Shown: one piece after another, positions 29,959 through 37,856 of the stretch
Layout: each line of letters opens with the position of its first letter
How positions within the stretch are numbered: the first letter of the stretch is position 1
NCBI GenBank assembly: GCA_028873975.1
Contig: JAPPMO010000082.1
Span: forward strand, 1-64,000
Source: Chloroflexota bacterium
GTDB taxonomy: Bacteria > Chloroflexota > Anaerolineae > Aggregatilineales > Phototrophicaceae
Reading direction: 5' to 3'
Length of the DNA: 64,000 nucleotides
Notes under the pieces: generated by a model
The model's database searches: none
Told to the model about the DNA's origin: nothing
What the model saw: the letters and a program-made list of their open reading frames with translations, nothing else
Position numbers and translations under genes: made by a program

Positions 29959-31548
29959 ATGAGCATAATCCAACGGCGTTTGCACCGCAGCTTGATGTTG
30001 GCGGCCTCGTTGGCTCTGCTCTTGTCGCTTCTGGTTTACCTGCTTTATGCCATCAATTTGATCCCATTCCCTTTCGACTACGACCAGGGGGAGGGCTTTG
30101 AACTACACGACACCGTTCTGTTCAGCCAAGGGCAGCTGCCTTACCGCGACACCGAAGTCTACCCCTTTTATGCCAGCAATTATCCGCCGCTCTATCATGC
30201 GCTGGCAGCCCCCTTGGTCTGGATCTTCGGTCCCGCCTACTGGTACGGCCGGGGCTTGAGCTTTCTCGCTTCGCTCGCATCCGCCTGTGTCATCGGGTAC
30301 GCAGTCTATCGCGACGGCCATCGACATCGCTGGATCGCCGCCTTGTCCGGCTTGGCTTTTCTCGCGTCCAATTTCGTGTATCACATCGGTCCCTTGTTTC
30401 GCCAGCATACGCTGATGGTCGCGCTCGAGACAGCCGCGATCGTGATTCTGGCGCGCGCTTACCCGCAGCGCGACAAGCGCGGAATCGCTTGCGGACTGCT
30501 CTTATTGATCTGCGCCGGATATACCAAGCAGTTGGCCGCGATCACAGCAGCCGCGGCATTCGCCTGGATGTTTTTGCGGCAACCTCGCGCTGCGCTGGGC
30601 TGGGCTGCGGGCTTCATCGGCTTCGGGGCTTTGATTTTCCTCTGGCTGAATCTGGCTTCCGGCGGGCACTGGTGGACGCAGGCGATCGTCGCCAATGTCA
30701 ATCAATTCCACTCCTTTCAAGCCTTTGGCTTGTTTGTCTTGTGGTTCCAACTGCACGGATTCCTGCTGGTCCCGGCTGGACTGCTGGCGCTCTATGAGAC
30801 ATATTTCGACCGGCTGTCGATCTACGCGATCTGGTTTTTCTTCGCCGCGCTCGTGGGCGGAATCGCTTCCGGAACCTGGGGAGCGGGCGACAGCTATTTC
30901 ACCACCTCGATAGCCGCCGCCTGCATCCTCAGCGGCATCTGCCTCTCGCGCAGCGTGAAGGCGGCTTGGCGATCCCCACCTCGGCTTCAACGGGTATTGG
31001 GGCAAGTTGACGGCGCCGCCTGGCCGATTCTGCTGCTCGTCCCGCTGCTCTATCTTGGATATGCGCGCGCGACGCTAAAGATGCCCACAGAAGGAACTTT
31101 CGCGCCCCTGGCGAATTTGTTGAGAGTCGAAGCAAATACGCGCGGGTCATTTTATGATTCCGCTTCATTTGACGTGCCGGGTTACGCCAACATCGGCTAT
31201 TTCCTCTCCGAGGAAGACGAAGCAGCGGGCTGGCGCATTGTGGATCTGATTAAGGGCAGCGACCGTCCTGTCCTGAGCGAAGACGCGGGCTTCGCCTTGG
31301 CGGCAGAACGCGACATCGTGTCCAATCCAACGCAATTGCGCAATCTGCATCAGGCTGGTTCTTTCCGGGGAGACCGGTTGATCGAGATGATCGAGACACA
31401 GCAATTCGGCTTGGTGATCCTGCGGGCGCAGTTCTATCCGACGCCGATTTTGGAAGCGATCGGGCGCGCTTACCAGCATTGGCAGACCATCCGCATGAAT
31501 CGATTTGACTACTTGATCTTGCGCCCGCAGTCCGGCGCAACTGAATAG
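29959..31548 (+). CDS. Membrane glycosyltransferase, GT-C/GT39-like
   Basis: A 529-residue polytopic protein with about ten hydrophobic helices. The first periplasmic loop has FDYDQGEGFELHD, an acidic motif in the place of the GT-C catalytic acidic residue, followed by SNYPPLYHALAAPL typical of the PMT_2/ArnT-like family. It presumably transfers a sugar from a polyprenyl-phosphate donor. The acceptor is unknown. The soluble C-terminal part (about residue 380 on) is a globular domain. Confidence 0.75.
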   Translation: MSIIQRRLHRSLMLAASLALLLSLLVYLLYAINLIPFPFDYDQGEGFELHDTVLFSQGQLPYRDTEVYPFYASNYPPLYHALAAPLVWIFGPAYWYGRGLSFLASLASACVIGYAVYRDGHRHRWIAALSGLAFLASNFVYHIGPLFRQHTLMVALETAAIVILARAYPQRDKRGIACGLLLLICAGYTKQLAAITAAAAFAWMFLRQPRAALGWAAGFIGFGALIFLWLNLASGGHWWTQAIVANVNQFHSFQAFGLFVLWFQLHGFLLVPAGLLALYETYFDRLSIYAIWFFFAALVGGIASGTWGAGDSYFTTSIAAACILSGICLSRSVKAAWRSPPRLQRVLGQVDGAAWPILLLVPLLYLGYARATLKMPTEGTFAPLANLLRVEANTRGSFYDSASFDVPGYANIGYFLSEEDEAAGWRIVDLIKGSDRPVLSEDAGFALAAERDIVSNPTQLRNLHQAGSFRGDRLIEMIETQQFGLVILRAQFYPTPILEAIGRAYQHWQTIRMNRFDYLILRPQSGATE

Positions 31549-31564
31549 CTGCATGGAGAGACTT

Positions 31565-32599
31565 ATGACAACCGCCTGCGTGACGCATCCGAGCTTTACC
31601 GAACACGATTTCCCGCGGCATCCCGAACATGCTGGGCGCATCCAAGCAGTGTGGTCGGCTTTGGAAGCCGCTGGATTGGCTGATCAACTTCTCGAACTGG
31701 CGCCTGCCCCCGCCACTGACGAACAGATATTGGCGGTACACACCGTTGAGCATTTACAAAGGCTGGTTGATATCAGTCAGATGAATCGCATGGTCATGAT
31801 TGACCCGGATACCTACGCCCTCCCCTGTTCGCTGCATGTCAGTCGCCTGGCGGCCGGCGCCATGATCGGCGCGGTCGACGCCGTTTGCGCTGGCGCGGCC
31901 GATAATGCCATGGCGATCGTCCGGCCGCCGGGCCACCACGCGACAGCGAACCGGCAGATGGGCTTCTGCCTGCTGAACAATGTCGCCATCGGCGCGCGCC
32001 ACGCACTGACAAGGCATCAATTGCAGCGGGTCATGATTCTTGATTACGACGTGCATCATGGCAACGGCACGCAAGACATCTTTTACGGCGATCCAGCGGT
32101 CTTGTTTCTGTCAATTCACCAAAGTCCCTATTATCCGGGTACCGGTAGCCTCGACGAAGTTGGCAATTCTGCCGGGAAAGGTACAACAATTAACGCACCG
32201 CTAGCGGCAGGCCACGACGACCAATCGTATCAGCGCATCTTTGAACAAATAGTGATACCGGCGACAGCGCGCTTCCGGCCGGATCTTATGCTGATTTCGG
32301 TCGGCTTTGACGCGCATTGGGCTGATCCGCTGGCCGGCATGCGCTTGAGCCTGGCCGGTTACGACTGGCTGGCGCGGGCTTGCTTGAAGCTGGCGAAGCA
32401 AGTCTGTGCCGGGAAGATCGTATTCCTGATGGAAGGCGGCTACGATTTGGAAGCGCTGTCCCAGGGCTGGTGCAATATCGCGCGCGCGCTGCTGGGTTTG
32501 GAGGAATTGAGCGATCCCTACGGGGCGGCAACAGAAGGCGCTTCGGCTCGCGATATTCAAAACTTGATTGATCGCGTCCGGGCTATCCACGGCATCTAG
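31565..32599 (+). CDS. Histone-deacetylase-family hydrolase
   Basis: A zinc-dependent deacetylase of 344 residues. All active-site elements are visible: [24 protein letters not shown] (catalytic His pair), [15 protein letters not shown] (zinc Asp and His), [15 protein letters not shown] (second zinc Asp) and MEGGYD. In bacteria such enzymes act on acetylated amines, for example acetylpolyamines or acetoin-related substrates; the natural substrate here is unknown. ATG at 31565 has GGAGAG upstream; an in-frame ATG at 31553 is possible. Its end overlaps the convergent uvrB stop by four bases. Confidence 0.88.
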   Translation: MTTACVTHPSFTEHDFPRHPEHAGRIQAVWSALEAAGLADQLLELAPAPATDEQILAVHTVEHLQRLVDISQMNRMVMIDPDTYALPCSLHVSRLAAGAMIGAVDAVCAGAADNAMAIVRPPGHHATANRQMGFCLLNNVAIGARHALTRHQLQRVMILDYDVHHGNGTQDIFYGDPAVLFLSIHQSPYYPGTGSLDEVGNSAGKGTTINAPLAAGHDDQSYQRIFEQIVIPATARFRPDLMLISVGFDAHWADPLAGMRLSLAGYDWLARACLKLAKQVCAGKIVFLMEGGYDLEALSQGWCNIARALLGLEELSDPYGAATEGASARDIQNLIDRVRAIHGI

Positions 32600-34617
32600 G
32601 TCAAAACCAGGTCGCCCTCGGCGCCAGCCGCCTGGAGCAAACTGCCGCGCAAATCAAAGGCCTGATCGCGCAATGCCGCGGCTTTTTCAAAATCTAATGC
32701 GTCAGCTGCCTTCTGCATTTCCTTTTCCAGTTCTTCAATCATTTTCTCAAGTTCGTCGGCAGGCAACCCCAGCAAGCCTTCGTCCAGCGTCGCCGCCTCC
32801 TCTCTTTCTTCACCCTCAACCGAACGCAAGCGGTCGGTTATGTCCTGAATATCTTTGACGATTTGCTGTGGTTCGATGCCATTTTCCAGGTTGAAGGCTT
32901 CTTGCTTGGCACGGCGTCGGTCCGTCTCATTGATGGCGGCTGCCATAGCCGGCGTCATCTGATCCGCGTACATGATGACTTTGCCTTCAACATGACGCGC
33001 GGCGCGCCCAATCGTTTGTATCAGCGCCGGCTCCGAACGCAGGAAGCCCGCCTTGTCCGCATCCAGAATGGCCACCAGCGAGACCTCCGGCAGATCCAAT
33101 CCCTCCCGCAAGAGGTTGATGCCTACCACCACGTCATAGACGCCCATGCGCAGATCGCGCAGGATTTCCACGCGCTCCAGCGTGTCCACTTCGGCATGCA
33201 GGTATTGCCCTTTGATGCCGAGTTCGTTCAAGTATCCCGCCAGCTCTTCGGACATGCGCTGCGTCAATGTGGTGACCAGTACGCGTTGCCCCATTTTTAC
33301 GCGCAGGGCGATCTCTTGCAGCAAATCATCAATCTGACCGTCGATAGGCCGCACGTCTACCTGCGGGTCAACAATGCCGGTCGGCCGGATGATCTGCTCC
33401 GCGACCTGTTGCGCATGTTCATGCTCGTATGGACCCGGCGTCGCGCTGGTGTATATCGCCTGCCCGACGCGTTGTTCGAACTCATTGAACTTCAGCGGCC
33501 GGTTATCCAAAGCGCTCGGCAAGCGGAAGCCGTAATCGATCAGCACCTGCTTGCGCTGGCGGTCGCCATTGTACATGCCACGGATCTGGGGCAAGGTCAT
33601 GTGACTTTCGTCGATAATCAGCAGGTGGTCATCGGGCAAGTAATCAATCAAGGTGAAGGGCGCGCTGCCGGGGGGACGCCGATCAAAATGCCGCGAATAG
33701 TTCTCGATGCCGGTCGTGAAACCCACCTCGCGCAGCATTTCTATGTCATAGCGCGTACGCTGCTCGATGCGCTGCGCCTCGATCAGTTTGTCCTCGCCCT
33801 TGAAATACTTGATCTGTTCTTCCAATTCCGCTTCGATGTCGTGAAGAGCCTCGCGGATATGTTCCTCGTCGGTGATGTATTCGCGGGCTGGGAAGATGGT
33901 CACCAGCTCGTGCCTATGTATGACTTCCATGGTCAAAGGATGAAACTCGATGATCTTCTCGATTTCATCGCCCCATAGATAGATACGGTAAGCCATTTCC
34001 GAGTATCCCGGCACAATTTCCAAGGTATCGCCCCGCGCGCGAAAGGTGCCGCGCCGCAACTCCAAATCGTTGCGCGTATACTGAATCCGCACCAGATCGC
34101 GCAGAATCCGCTCGCGCCGAATCTCGTCCCCGACTTTCAATTCGACCGACATCTTGCGCCAGTTGACCGGATCGCCCAAGCCGTAAATGCAAGAGACTGA
34201 AGCCACAATCAGCACATCGCGCCGCGAAAACAGGGAAGCCGTCGCCGACAGGCGCAAGCGTTCAATCTGTTCATTGATGTCGGTCGACTTTTCGATGTAC
34301 AAGTCATGGCGCGGCACATAGGCTTCCGGCTGATAATAGTCATAATAGCTGACGAAGTATTCGATGGCGTTGCTGGGGAACAAGCGTTTGAATTCAGCGT
34401 AGAGTTGCGCAGCCAGTGTCTTGTTATGCGCCATCACCAAGGTCGGGCGCTGCGTCACCTGAACGATGTTCGCCACGGTAAAAGTCTTCCCGGTGCCGGT
34501 GGCGCCAAGCAAGGTCTGATGTCGATGGCCCCGCTGCAAACCATGGAGAAGGTCGTCAATGGCGCTTGGCTGATCGCCGGTTGGCTCGAAAGGAGATTCC
34601 AGTTGAAACTCGGGCAT
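32596..34617 (-). CDS. uvrB: UvrABC excinuclease subunit B
   Basis: The damage-verification helicase subunit of nucleotide excision repair. The 673-residue length is typical. Walker A is GATGTGKT, the beta-hairpin region is [12 protein letters not shown], and helicase motifs II (DESHMT), V ([14 protein letters not shown]) and VI (QTIGRAARH) are intact. The C-terminal UVR motif ([22 protein letters not shown]) binds UvrC. A LexA-type box lies in its leader, suggesting SOS control. Confidence 0.97.
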   Translation of the reverse strand: MPEFQLESPFEPTGDQPSAIDDLLHGLQRGHRHQTLLGATGTGKTFTVANIVQVTQRPTLVMAHNKTLAAQLYAEFKRLFPSNAIEYFVSYYDYYQPEAYVPRHDLYIEKSTDINEQIERLRLSATASLFSRRDVLIVASVSCIYGLGDPVNWRKMSVELKVGDEIRRERILRDLVRIQYTRNDLELRRGTFRARGDTLEIVPGYSEMAYRIYLWGDEIEKIIEFHPLTMEVIHRHELVTIFPAREYITDEEHIREALHDIEAELEEQIKYFKGEDKLIEAQRIEQRTRYDIEMLREVGFTTGIENYSRHFDRRPPGSAPFTLIDYLPDDHLLIIDESHMTLPQIRGMYNGDRQRKQVLIDYGFRLPSALDNRPLKFNEFEQRVGQAIYTSATPGPYEHEHAQQVAEQIIRPTGIVDPQVDVRPIDGQIDDLLQEIALRVKMGQRVLVTTLTQRMSEELAGYLNELGIKGQYLHAEVDTLERVEILRDLRMGVYDVVVGINLLREGLDLPEVSLVAILDADKAGFLRSEPALIQTIGRAARHVEGKVIMYADQMTPAMAAAINETDRRRAKQEAFNLENGIEPQQIVKDIQDITDRLRSVEGEEREEAATLDEGLLGLPADELEKMIEELEKEMQKAADALDFEKAAALRDQAFDLRGSLLQAAGAEGDLVLT

Positions 34618-34638
34618 GTTGGCTTCAGGCTCCCTTTC

Positions 34639-34652
34639 AGAACAGGCGTTCG
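34639..34652. promoter_or_regulatory. LexA/DinR-type SOS box upstream of uvrB
   Basis: On the minus strand CGAACGCCTGTTCT fits the Gram-positive LexA core GAAC-N4-GTTC. It lies 11 bases downstream of the uvrB -10 element, where bound LexA would block transcription. Confidence 0.7.
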
Positions 34653-34663
34653 ATCTCGCGCTC

Positions 34664-34693
34664 AGTATAGCTTAACTAGAGGCGCGCTTTCAA
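34664..34693 (-). promoter_or_regulatory. Promoter of uvrB
   Basis: Minus-strand TTGAAA (34688-34693), an 18-base spacer and TATACT (34664-34669), about 46 bases before the uvrB ATG. Confidence 0.6.
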
Positions 34694-34743
34694 GGCAAAA
34701 CATGGCAAATCAGACTAAAAATCTCGACGGCTGTCTTTTGCTA

Positions 34744-34772
34744 TTGACAAGCGTCTTCTTCAATGTTATCGT
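34744..34772 (+). promoter_or_regulatory. Promoter of the tRNA pair
   Basis: TTGACA (34744-34749), a 17-base spacer and TATCGT (34767-34772), 34 bases upstream of the first tRNA. Confidence 0.65.
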
Positions 34773-34806
34773 CCATATATGCAGCGAAATTAGTTGCGTA
34801 AATCGT

Positions 34807-34878
34807 TGCGGGGTGGAGCAGTGGTAGCTCATCGGGCTCATAACCCGAAGGTCGTTGGTTCGAATCCAGCCCCCGCTA
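34807..34878 (+). tRNA. Initiator tRNA-fMet (CAT)
   Basis: A complete cloverleaf: acceptor GCGGGG/CCCCGC, D arm GAGC/GCTC, anticodon loop CTCATAA and T arm closing TTCGAAT. The anticodon stem ends in three G-C pairs (GGG/CCC) and position 1-72 is a T-T mismatch; both are initiator hallmarks. The 3' CCA is not encoded. Confidence 0.93.
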
Positions 34879-34882
34879 CTCC

Positions 34883-34956
34883 GCTGATGTAGCTCAGCTG
34901 GTTAGAGCGCACGACTCATAATCGTGAGGTCGGAAGTTCAAGTCTTCCCATCAGCA
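34883..34956 (+). tRNA. tRNA with CAT anticodon, probably elongator tRNA-Met
   Basis: Acceptor GCTGATG/CATCAGC, D arm GCTC/GAGC, anticodon loop CTCATAA in an ACGA/TCGT stem, T arm GGAAG/CTTCC. The variable region GAGGTC matches elongator Met tRNAs. A lysidine-modified tRNA-Ile2 cannot be excluded from the anticodon alone. Four bases separate it from the initiator tRNA. Confidence 0.88.
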
Positions 34957-34965
34957 CCTGGATCG

Positions 34966-34989
34966 AGATCCCGAGACGGGGTCTTTTTT
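34966..34989 (+). terminator. Terminator of the tRNA pair
   Basis: AGATCCCG-AGA-CGGGGTCT, an 8-bp stem with one T-G pair, followed by TTTTTT. A clear intrinsic terminator. Confidence 0.85.
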
Positions 34990-35003
34990 GTTGGCACATG
35001 AAT

Positions 35004-35033
35004 TTGACAGAATTAAAACAGATGTGCTAGTAT
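35004..35033 (+). promoter_or_regulatory. Promoter of the proteasome-like cassette
   Basis: TTGACA (35004-35009), an 18-base spacer and TAGTAT (35028-35033), located between the tRNA terminator and the first cassette gene. Confidence 0.6.
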
Positions 35034-35090
35034 TTGTCTAGTTGGGCCTATGGTATTTGCCCGCAGTTGCTTGATTCACGGAGAGGATAA

Positions 35091-35513
35091 ATGAAACGAC
35101 TAGACCTGTTGCTAAAAATCATCGCAGCGGCCGACGGAGAAAAGGTCACGCCTGCACAGTTGCAGAAGGTGGCGTTCTTGGTTGGTATGGAATTCCCGCA
35201 CGAAGTACCTAGCGACTATTACGAGTTCCAGAAATACGATTATGGTCCATTTTCCGCCGATGTTTATCGGGATGCCGAACAGCTTGATCGTGAAGGAAAG
35301 ATTACGATCTCGGTACATTCGCGCGGGGGCTGGAAAGAATACGCGGCTACAGTGCGAGGAAGTAGGATCGACTTAAAGGATATTCCGGTGGAAATGAAGA
35401 CCTTCATAGAGGATAAAGTCAGTTGGGCTCGGGGATTGAGCTTTCAGCAACTCGTGAGAGAAGTTTATATCCAGTTTCCCGAATACCGGGAAAACAGCGC
35501 CTTTCAGTATTAG
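35091..35513 (+). CDS. YwgA/SocA-like (DUF4065-type) small protein
   Basis: A 140-residue soluble protein. TPAQLQKVAFLV followed by YYEFQKYDYGPFSADVYRDA is the pattern of the YwgA and SocA-antitoxin-like family (LQK...YGPFS/V). These proteins are often found in toxin-antitoxin or phage-related settings. I recognise the family only loosely. The start is firm (GGAGAGG four bases before ATG). The next gene, a proteasome-beta-like hydrolase, begins 7 bases after the stop, so the two form an operon. Base composition is more A+T-rich than uvrB or lysA on either side. Confidence 0.65.
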   Translation: MKRLDLLLKIIAAADGEKVTPAQLQKVAFLVGMEFPHEVPSDYYEFQKYDYGPFSADVYRDAEQLDREGKITISVHSRGGWKEYAATVRGSRIDLKDIPVEMKTFIEDKVSWARGLSFQQLVREVYIQFPEYRENSAFQY

Positions 35514-35520
35514 ACAGAAA

Positions 35521-36291
35521 ATGACGTTAATCATCGGAGTCAAGTGCGGCGATGGGATTGTAATTGGTGGAGATACCATTGTCACTTATGGAAGCCCGGC
35601 CACCTATTCTGCAATAGAACAAGAAATTGCATCCAAGATAACAATTGAAAAGAACGACGTCATTGTCGCATATTCTGGTGCAGTTGGCATGAGTCAGCTT
35701 GTGAAAGAAAGACTATTCACAAAATGGGACGCCATCAAAATGCAGGAAGTTGGTCCTGCAAGGCATGAGATATCAAGACAATTGTGGTCCGAGGTTGAAC
35801 CTGCGCTCCAACGCGCTCATGCGATGGCTCAACTCGTAGGTGCCCAGGCTCTTGACAGCATTTGGTTCAATTTTCTCGTTACCCTGCCTCTTAACGACAA
35901 GTCCGAACTCCTATGCTTTGACGAGCAAGCCCAGTCAGAAATGGTAACAGCTGATGTACCTTTTGTCGCAATAGGCAGCGGACAAGCGATAGCGTTGCCA
36001 TTTCTTGCGTTTGTAAAGCGTGTGATATGGAAGGATTTAATGCCAAAAACAATCGGCGACGGCATTTCTGGAGTGTTGTGGACACTCCAGCACGTCATCA
36101 AAGTAAATGCCGGACTAGGTGTAGGTGGAGAACCGACAATCGCCGCGCTACAAAAGCAACAAGGAGGCTGGAAGGCTCAAATGCTTGACGATTATAGCCC
36201 GGACGAACACAAGCAAGCTATTCGTGCTGCCGAATCAGCGTTGAGTAATTACCAGAATATTTTCAATCCAAGTACAGTGAATGAGGATTAA
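35521..36291 (+). CDS. Proteasome-beta-like Ntn hydrolase
   Basis: A 256-residue protein with the 20S proteasome/HslV fold signature right at the N-terminus: MTLIIGVKCGDGIVIGGD. After Met removal Thr1 would be the nucleophile; Asp17 is present, and the Lys of ASKITI aligns with proteasome Lys33. The strand-plus-SG turn VIVAYSGAVG and the later AIGSGQAIALPF also match the family. It has no propeptide and there is no alpha-subunit, HslU or ATPase gene nearby. It probably self-assembles, as HslV or Anbu do, or cleaves its neighbour's partner; the role is unknown. A+T-rich relative to the flanks. Confidence 0.75.
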   Translation: MTLIIGVKCGDGIVIGGDTIVTYGSPATYSAIEQEIASKITIEKNDVIVAYSGAVGMSQLVKERLFTKWDAIKMQEVGPARHEISRQLWSEVEPALQRAHAMAQLVGAQALDSIWFNFLVTLPLNDKSELLCFDEQAQSEMVTADVPFVAIGSGQAIALPFLAFVKRVIWKDLMPKTIGDGISGVLWTLQHVIKVNAGLGVGGEPTIAALQKQQGGWKAQMLDDYSPDEHKQAIRAAESALSNYQNIFNPSTVNED

Positions 36292-36397
36292 CAGAGAAGC
36301 GCGCGACAGAAGATAACGAAGACAATCGGGTAGAATTGAACATATATTTGTCCACATACCTTGTCGGTCGGAACTAGTATATCGAGCGGTGCGAAAC

Positions 36398-37639
36398 TCA
36401 AGCCTCACAGTTTATTAAATCCCTTATCGTCTCCCGCCTCCGACTAACCGACCAGCTACCCCCATCGACCGCCACAACCACTTCCGCCGGACGCGCCCGG
36501 CTATTGTAGTTGCTCGCCATGGCCATGCCGTAGGCGCCAGCAGTCATTATCGCAACCCGGTCGCCAACCTGCAGCCGCGCCATTTCTCGGTCTGTCGCCA
36601 GCACATCCGCGGACTCGCAGACGGGACCAACAACCTGCGCCACCACCCGCTCGGCATCCGCCTGAACCAGCGGAACGATCTCGTGATGCGCGCCGTACAA
36701 TGCCGGTCGAATCAATTCAGTCATGCTCGCGTCGACGATATAAAAGACCTTGCCCGCCTGTTCCTTCACATACAGCACAGTCGCGACCAGAATGCCGGCA
36801 TTGGCAACGACTGCCCTGCCCGGCTCCAGCAATACCTGATATCCATGCAAATGAGGCGCAATCTCGCTGACGAGATCTTCTAATGACGGGAGCGCCTGAT
36901 CCTGCCTATAAGCGACCGGGAAGCCGCCGCCAAGGTTTATCGTGTGGATTTCTGGATATGATCCGATCAACTGTTTGGTCTTCGCCAGCGCTTGTAAGGT
37001 CGCGGCGGAATCGCCAAGCTGGCTGCCGATATGCACATGGATGCCGCAGATGCTGAGATAAGGATAGCGTTGAGGCTGTTCAAGCGCGTCGCCTATCGCC
37101 CTCACTGTCAAACCGAACTTCGCGCCGCCGTGCCCGGTGGATATGTGCGGGTGGGTATCCGCGCTGACCTCGGGATTGAAACGCAGCGCCACTTGTAGCT
37201 TTTGCCTTCCAATAGATGACGCCGCTTCATTTAGGTACTGCAGCTCAAGTTCATTCTCGACATTAAACCAACCGATGCCTCGCTCAACCGCAGATGCAAT
37301 TTCCGCGACTGTCTTGCCGACCCCCGCGAATACGATGTCTTGGGCAGCCGCCCCAGCCAGCAGCGCGCGGGCGATCTCGCCGCCGCTGACTGCGTCGATG
37401 CCGGCGCCCTCGTCAATCAGCGTCCGCAGGATTGCCGGGTTGCTATTGGCTTTTGCGCTGTAATGGATGCGTGCGCCGACCGGTTCAAAGGCGACTTTCA
37501 TGCGGCGGTAATTCTCCTGAATGCGCTTGAGACTGTACATGTAAACCGGCGTCTCTAGCTCCCGCGCGATGGCATCCACCGGCAAATCGTCGATCATCAG
37601 CGCGGCATCGACGATGCAAATCGAACTATTGAAGACCAT
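36398..37639 (-). CDS. lysA: Diaminopimelate decarboxylase
   Basis: Decarboxylates meso-diaminopimelate to L-lysine. The 413-residue PLP enzyme shows the cofactor lysine in HYSAKANSNP, GGAKFGL, HVHIGSQ, the glycine-rich NLGGGFP, EPGRAVVANAG, the CESADVLA catalytic cysteine and AGAYGMAMASNYNSR. The ATG at 37639 is the likeliest start, although GAGGGAG lies somewhat far (11 bases) upstream. Base composition is like the housekeeping genes. Confidence 0.93.
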   Translation of the reverse strand: MVFNSSICIVDAALMIDDLPVDAIARELETPVYMYSLKRIQENYRRMKVAFEPVGARIHYSAKANSNPAILRTLIDEGAGIDAVSGGEIARALLAGAAAQDIVFAGVGKTVAEIASAVERGIGWFNVENELELQYLNEAASSIGRQKLQVALRFNPEVSADTHPHISTGHGGAKFGLTVRAIGDALEQPQRYPYLSICGIHVHIGSQLGDSAATLQALAKTKQLIGSYPEIHTINLGGGFPVAYRQDQALPSLEDLVSEIAPHLHGYQVLLEPGRAVVANAGILVATVLYVKEQAGKVFYIVDASMTELIRPALYGAHHEIVPLVQADAERVVAQVVGPVCESADVLATDREMARLQVGDRVAIMTAGAYGMAMASNYNSRARPAEVVVAVDGGSWSVSRRRETIRDLINCEA

Positions 37640-37684
37640 CTGAGCGCTTGCTCCCTCGAGTTTTCCCACAGTTTCGCAGATAAC

Positions 37685-37713
37685 AAAAAAGGAGACATAT
37701 TCGCTATGTCTCC
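37685..37713 (-). terminator. Terminator after tRNA-Asp
   Basis: Minus-strand GGAGACATA-GCGAA-TATGTCTCC followed by TTTTTT: a perfect 9-bp stem with a T-tract, between tRNA-Asp and lysA. Confidence 0.9.
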
Positions 37714-37719
37714 TTACTG

Positions 37720-37792
37720 CGGGAGCGACGGGATTTGAACCCGCGATCTCCGGCTTGACAGGCCGGCATGTTAACCGCTACACCACGCCCCC
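37720..37792 (-). tRNA. tRNA-Asp (GTC)
   Basis: A complete cloverleaf on the minus strand with anticodon loop CTGTCAA, acceptor GGGGGCG/CGCTCCC (one G-T pair), T loop TTCAAAT and discriminator G73 as expected for Asp. CCA is not encoded. Confidence 0.95.
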
Positions 37793-37856
37793 TTGTGCCG
37801 TGATTACGTTATCATCTGCCGGACACTCTGTCAAGGTTAGATTGAATCGGGGGCAG

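Noticed and set aside
35521..36291. Calling the Ntn hydrolase HslV or a 20S beta subunit
   Set aside because: There is no HslU partner, alpha subunit or propeptide, and the spacing to the Lys33 equivalent is about five residues longer than in 20S beta.
34883..36400. Integrated element using the tRNA-Met as attachment site
   Set aside because: No repeat of the tRNA 3' end was found downstream of the cassette, and there is no integrase.
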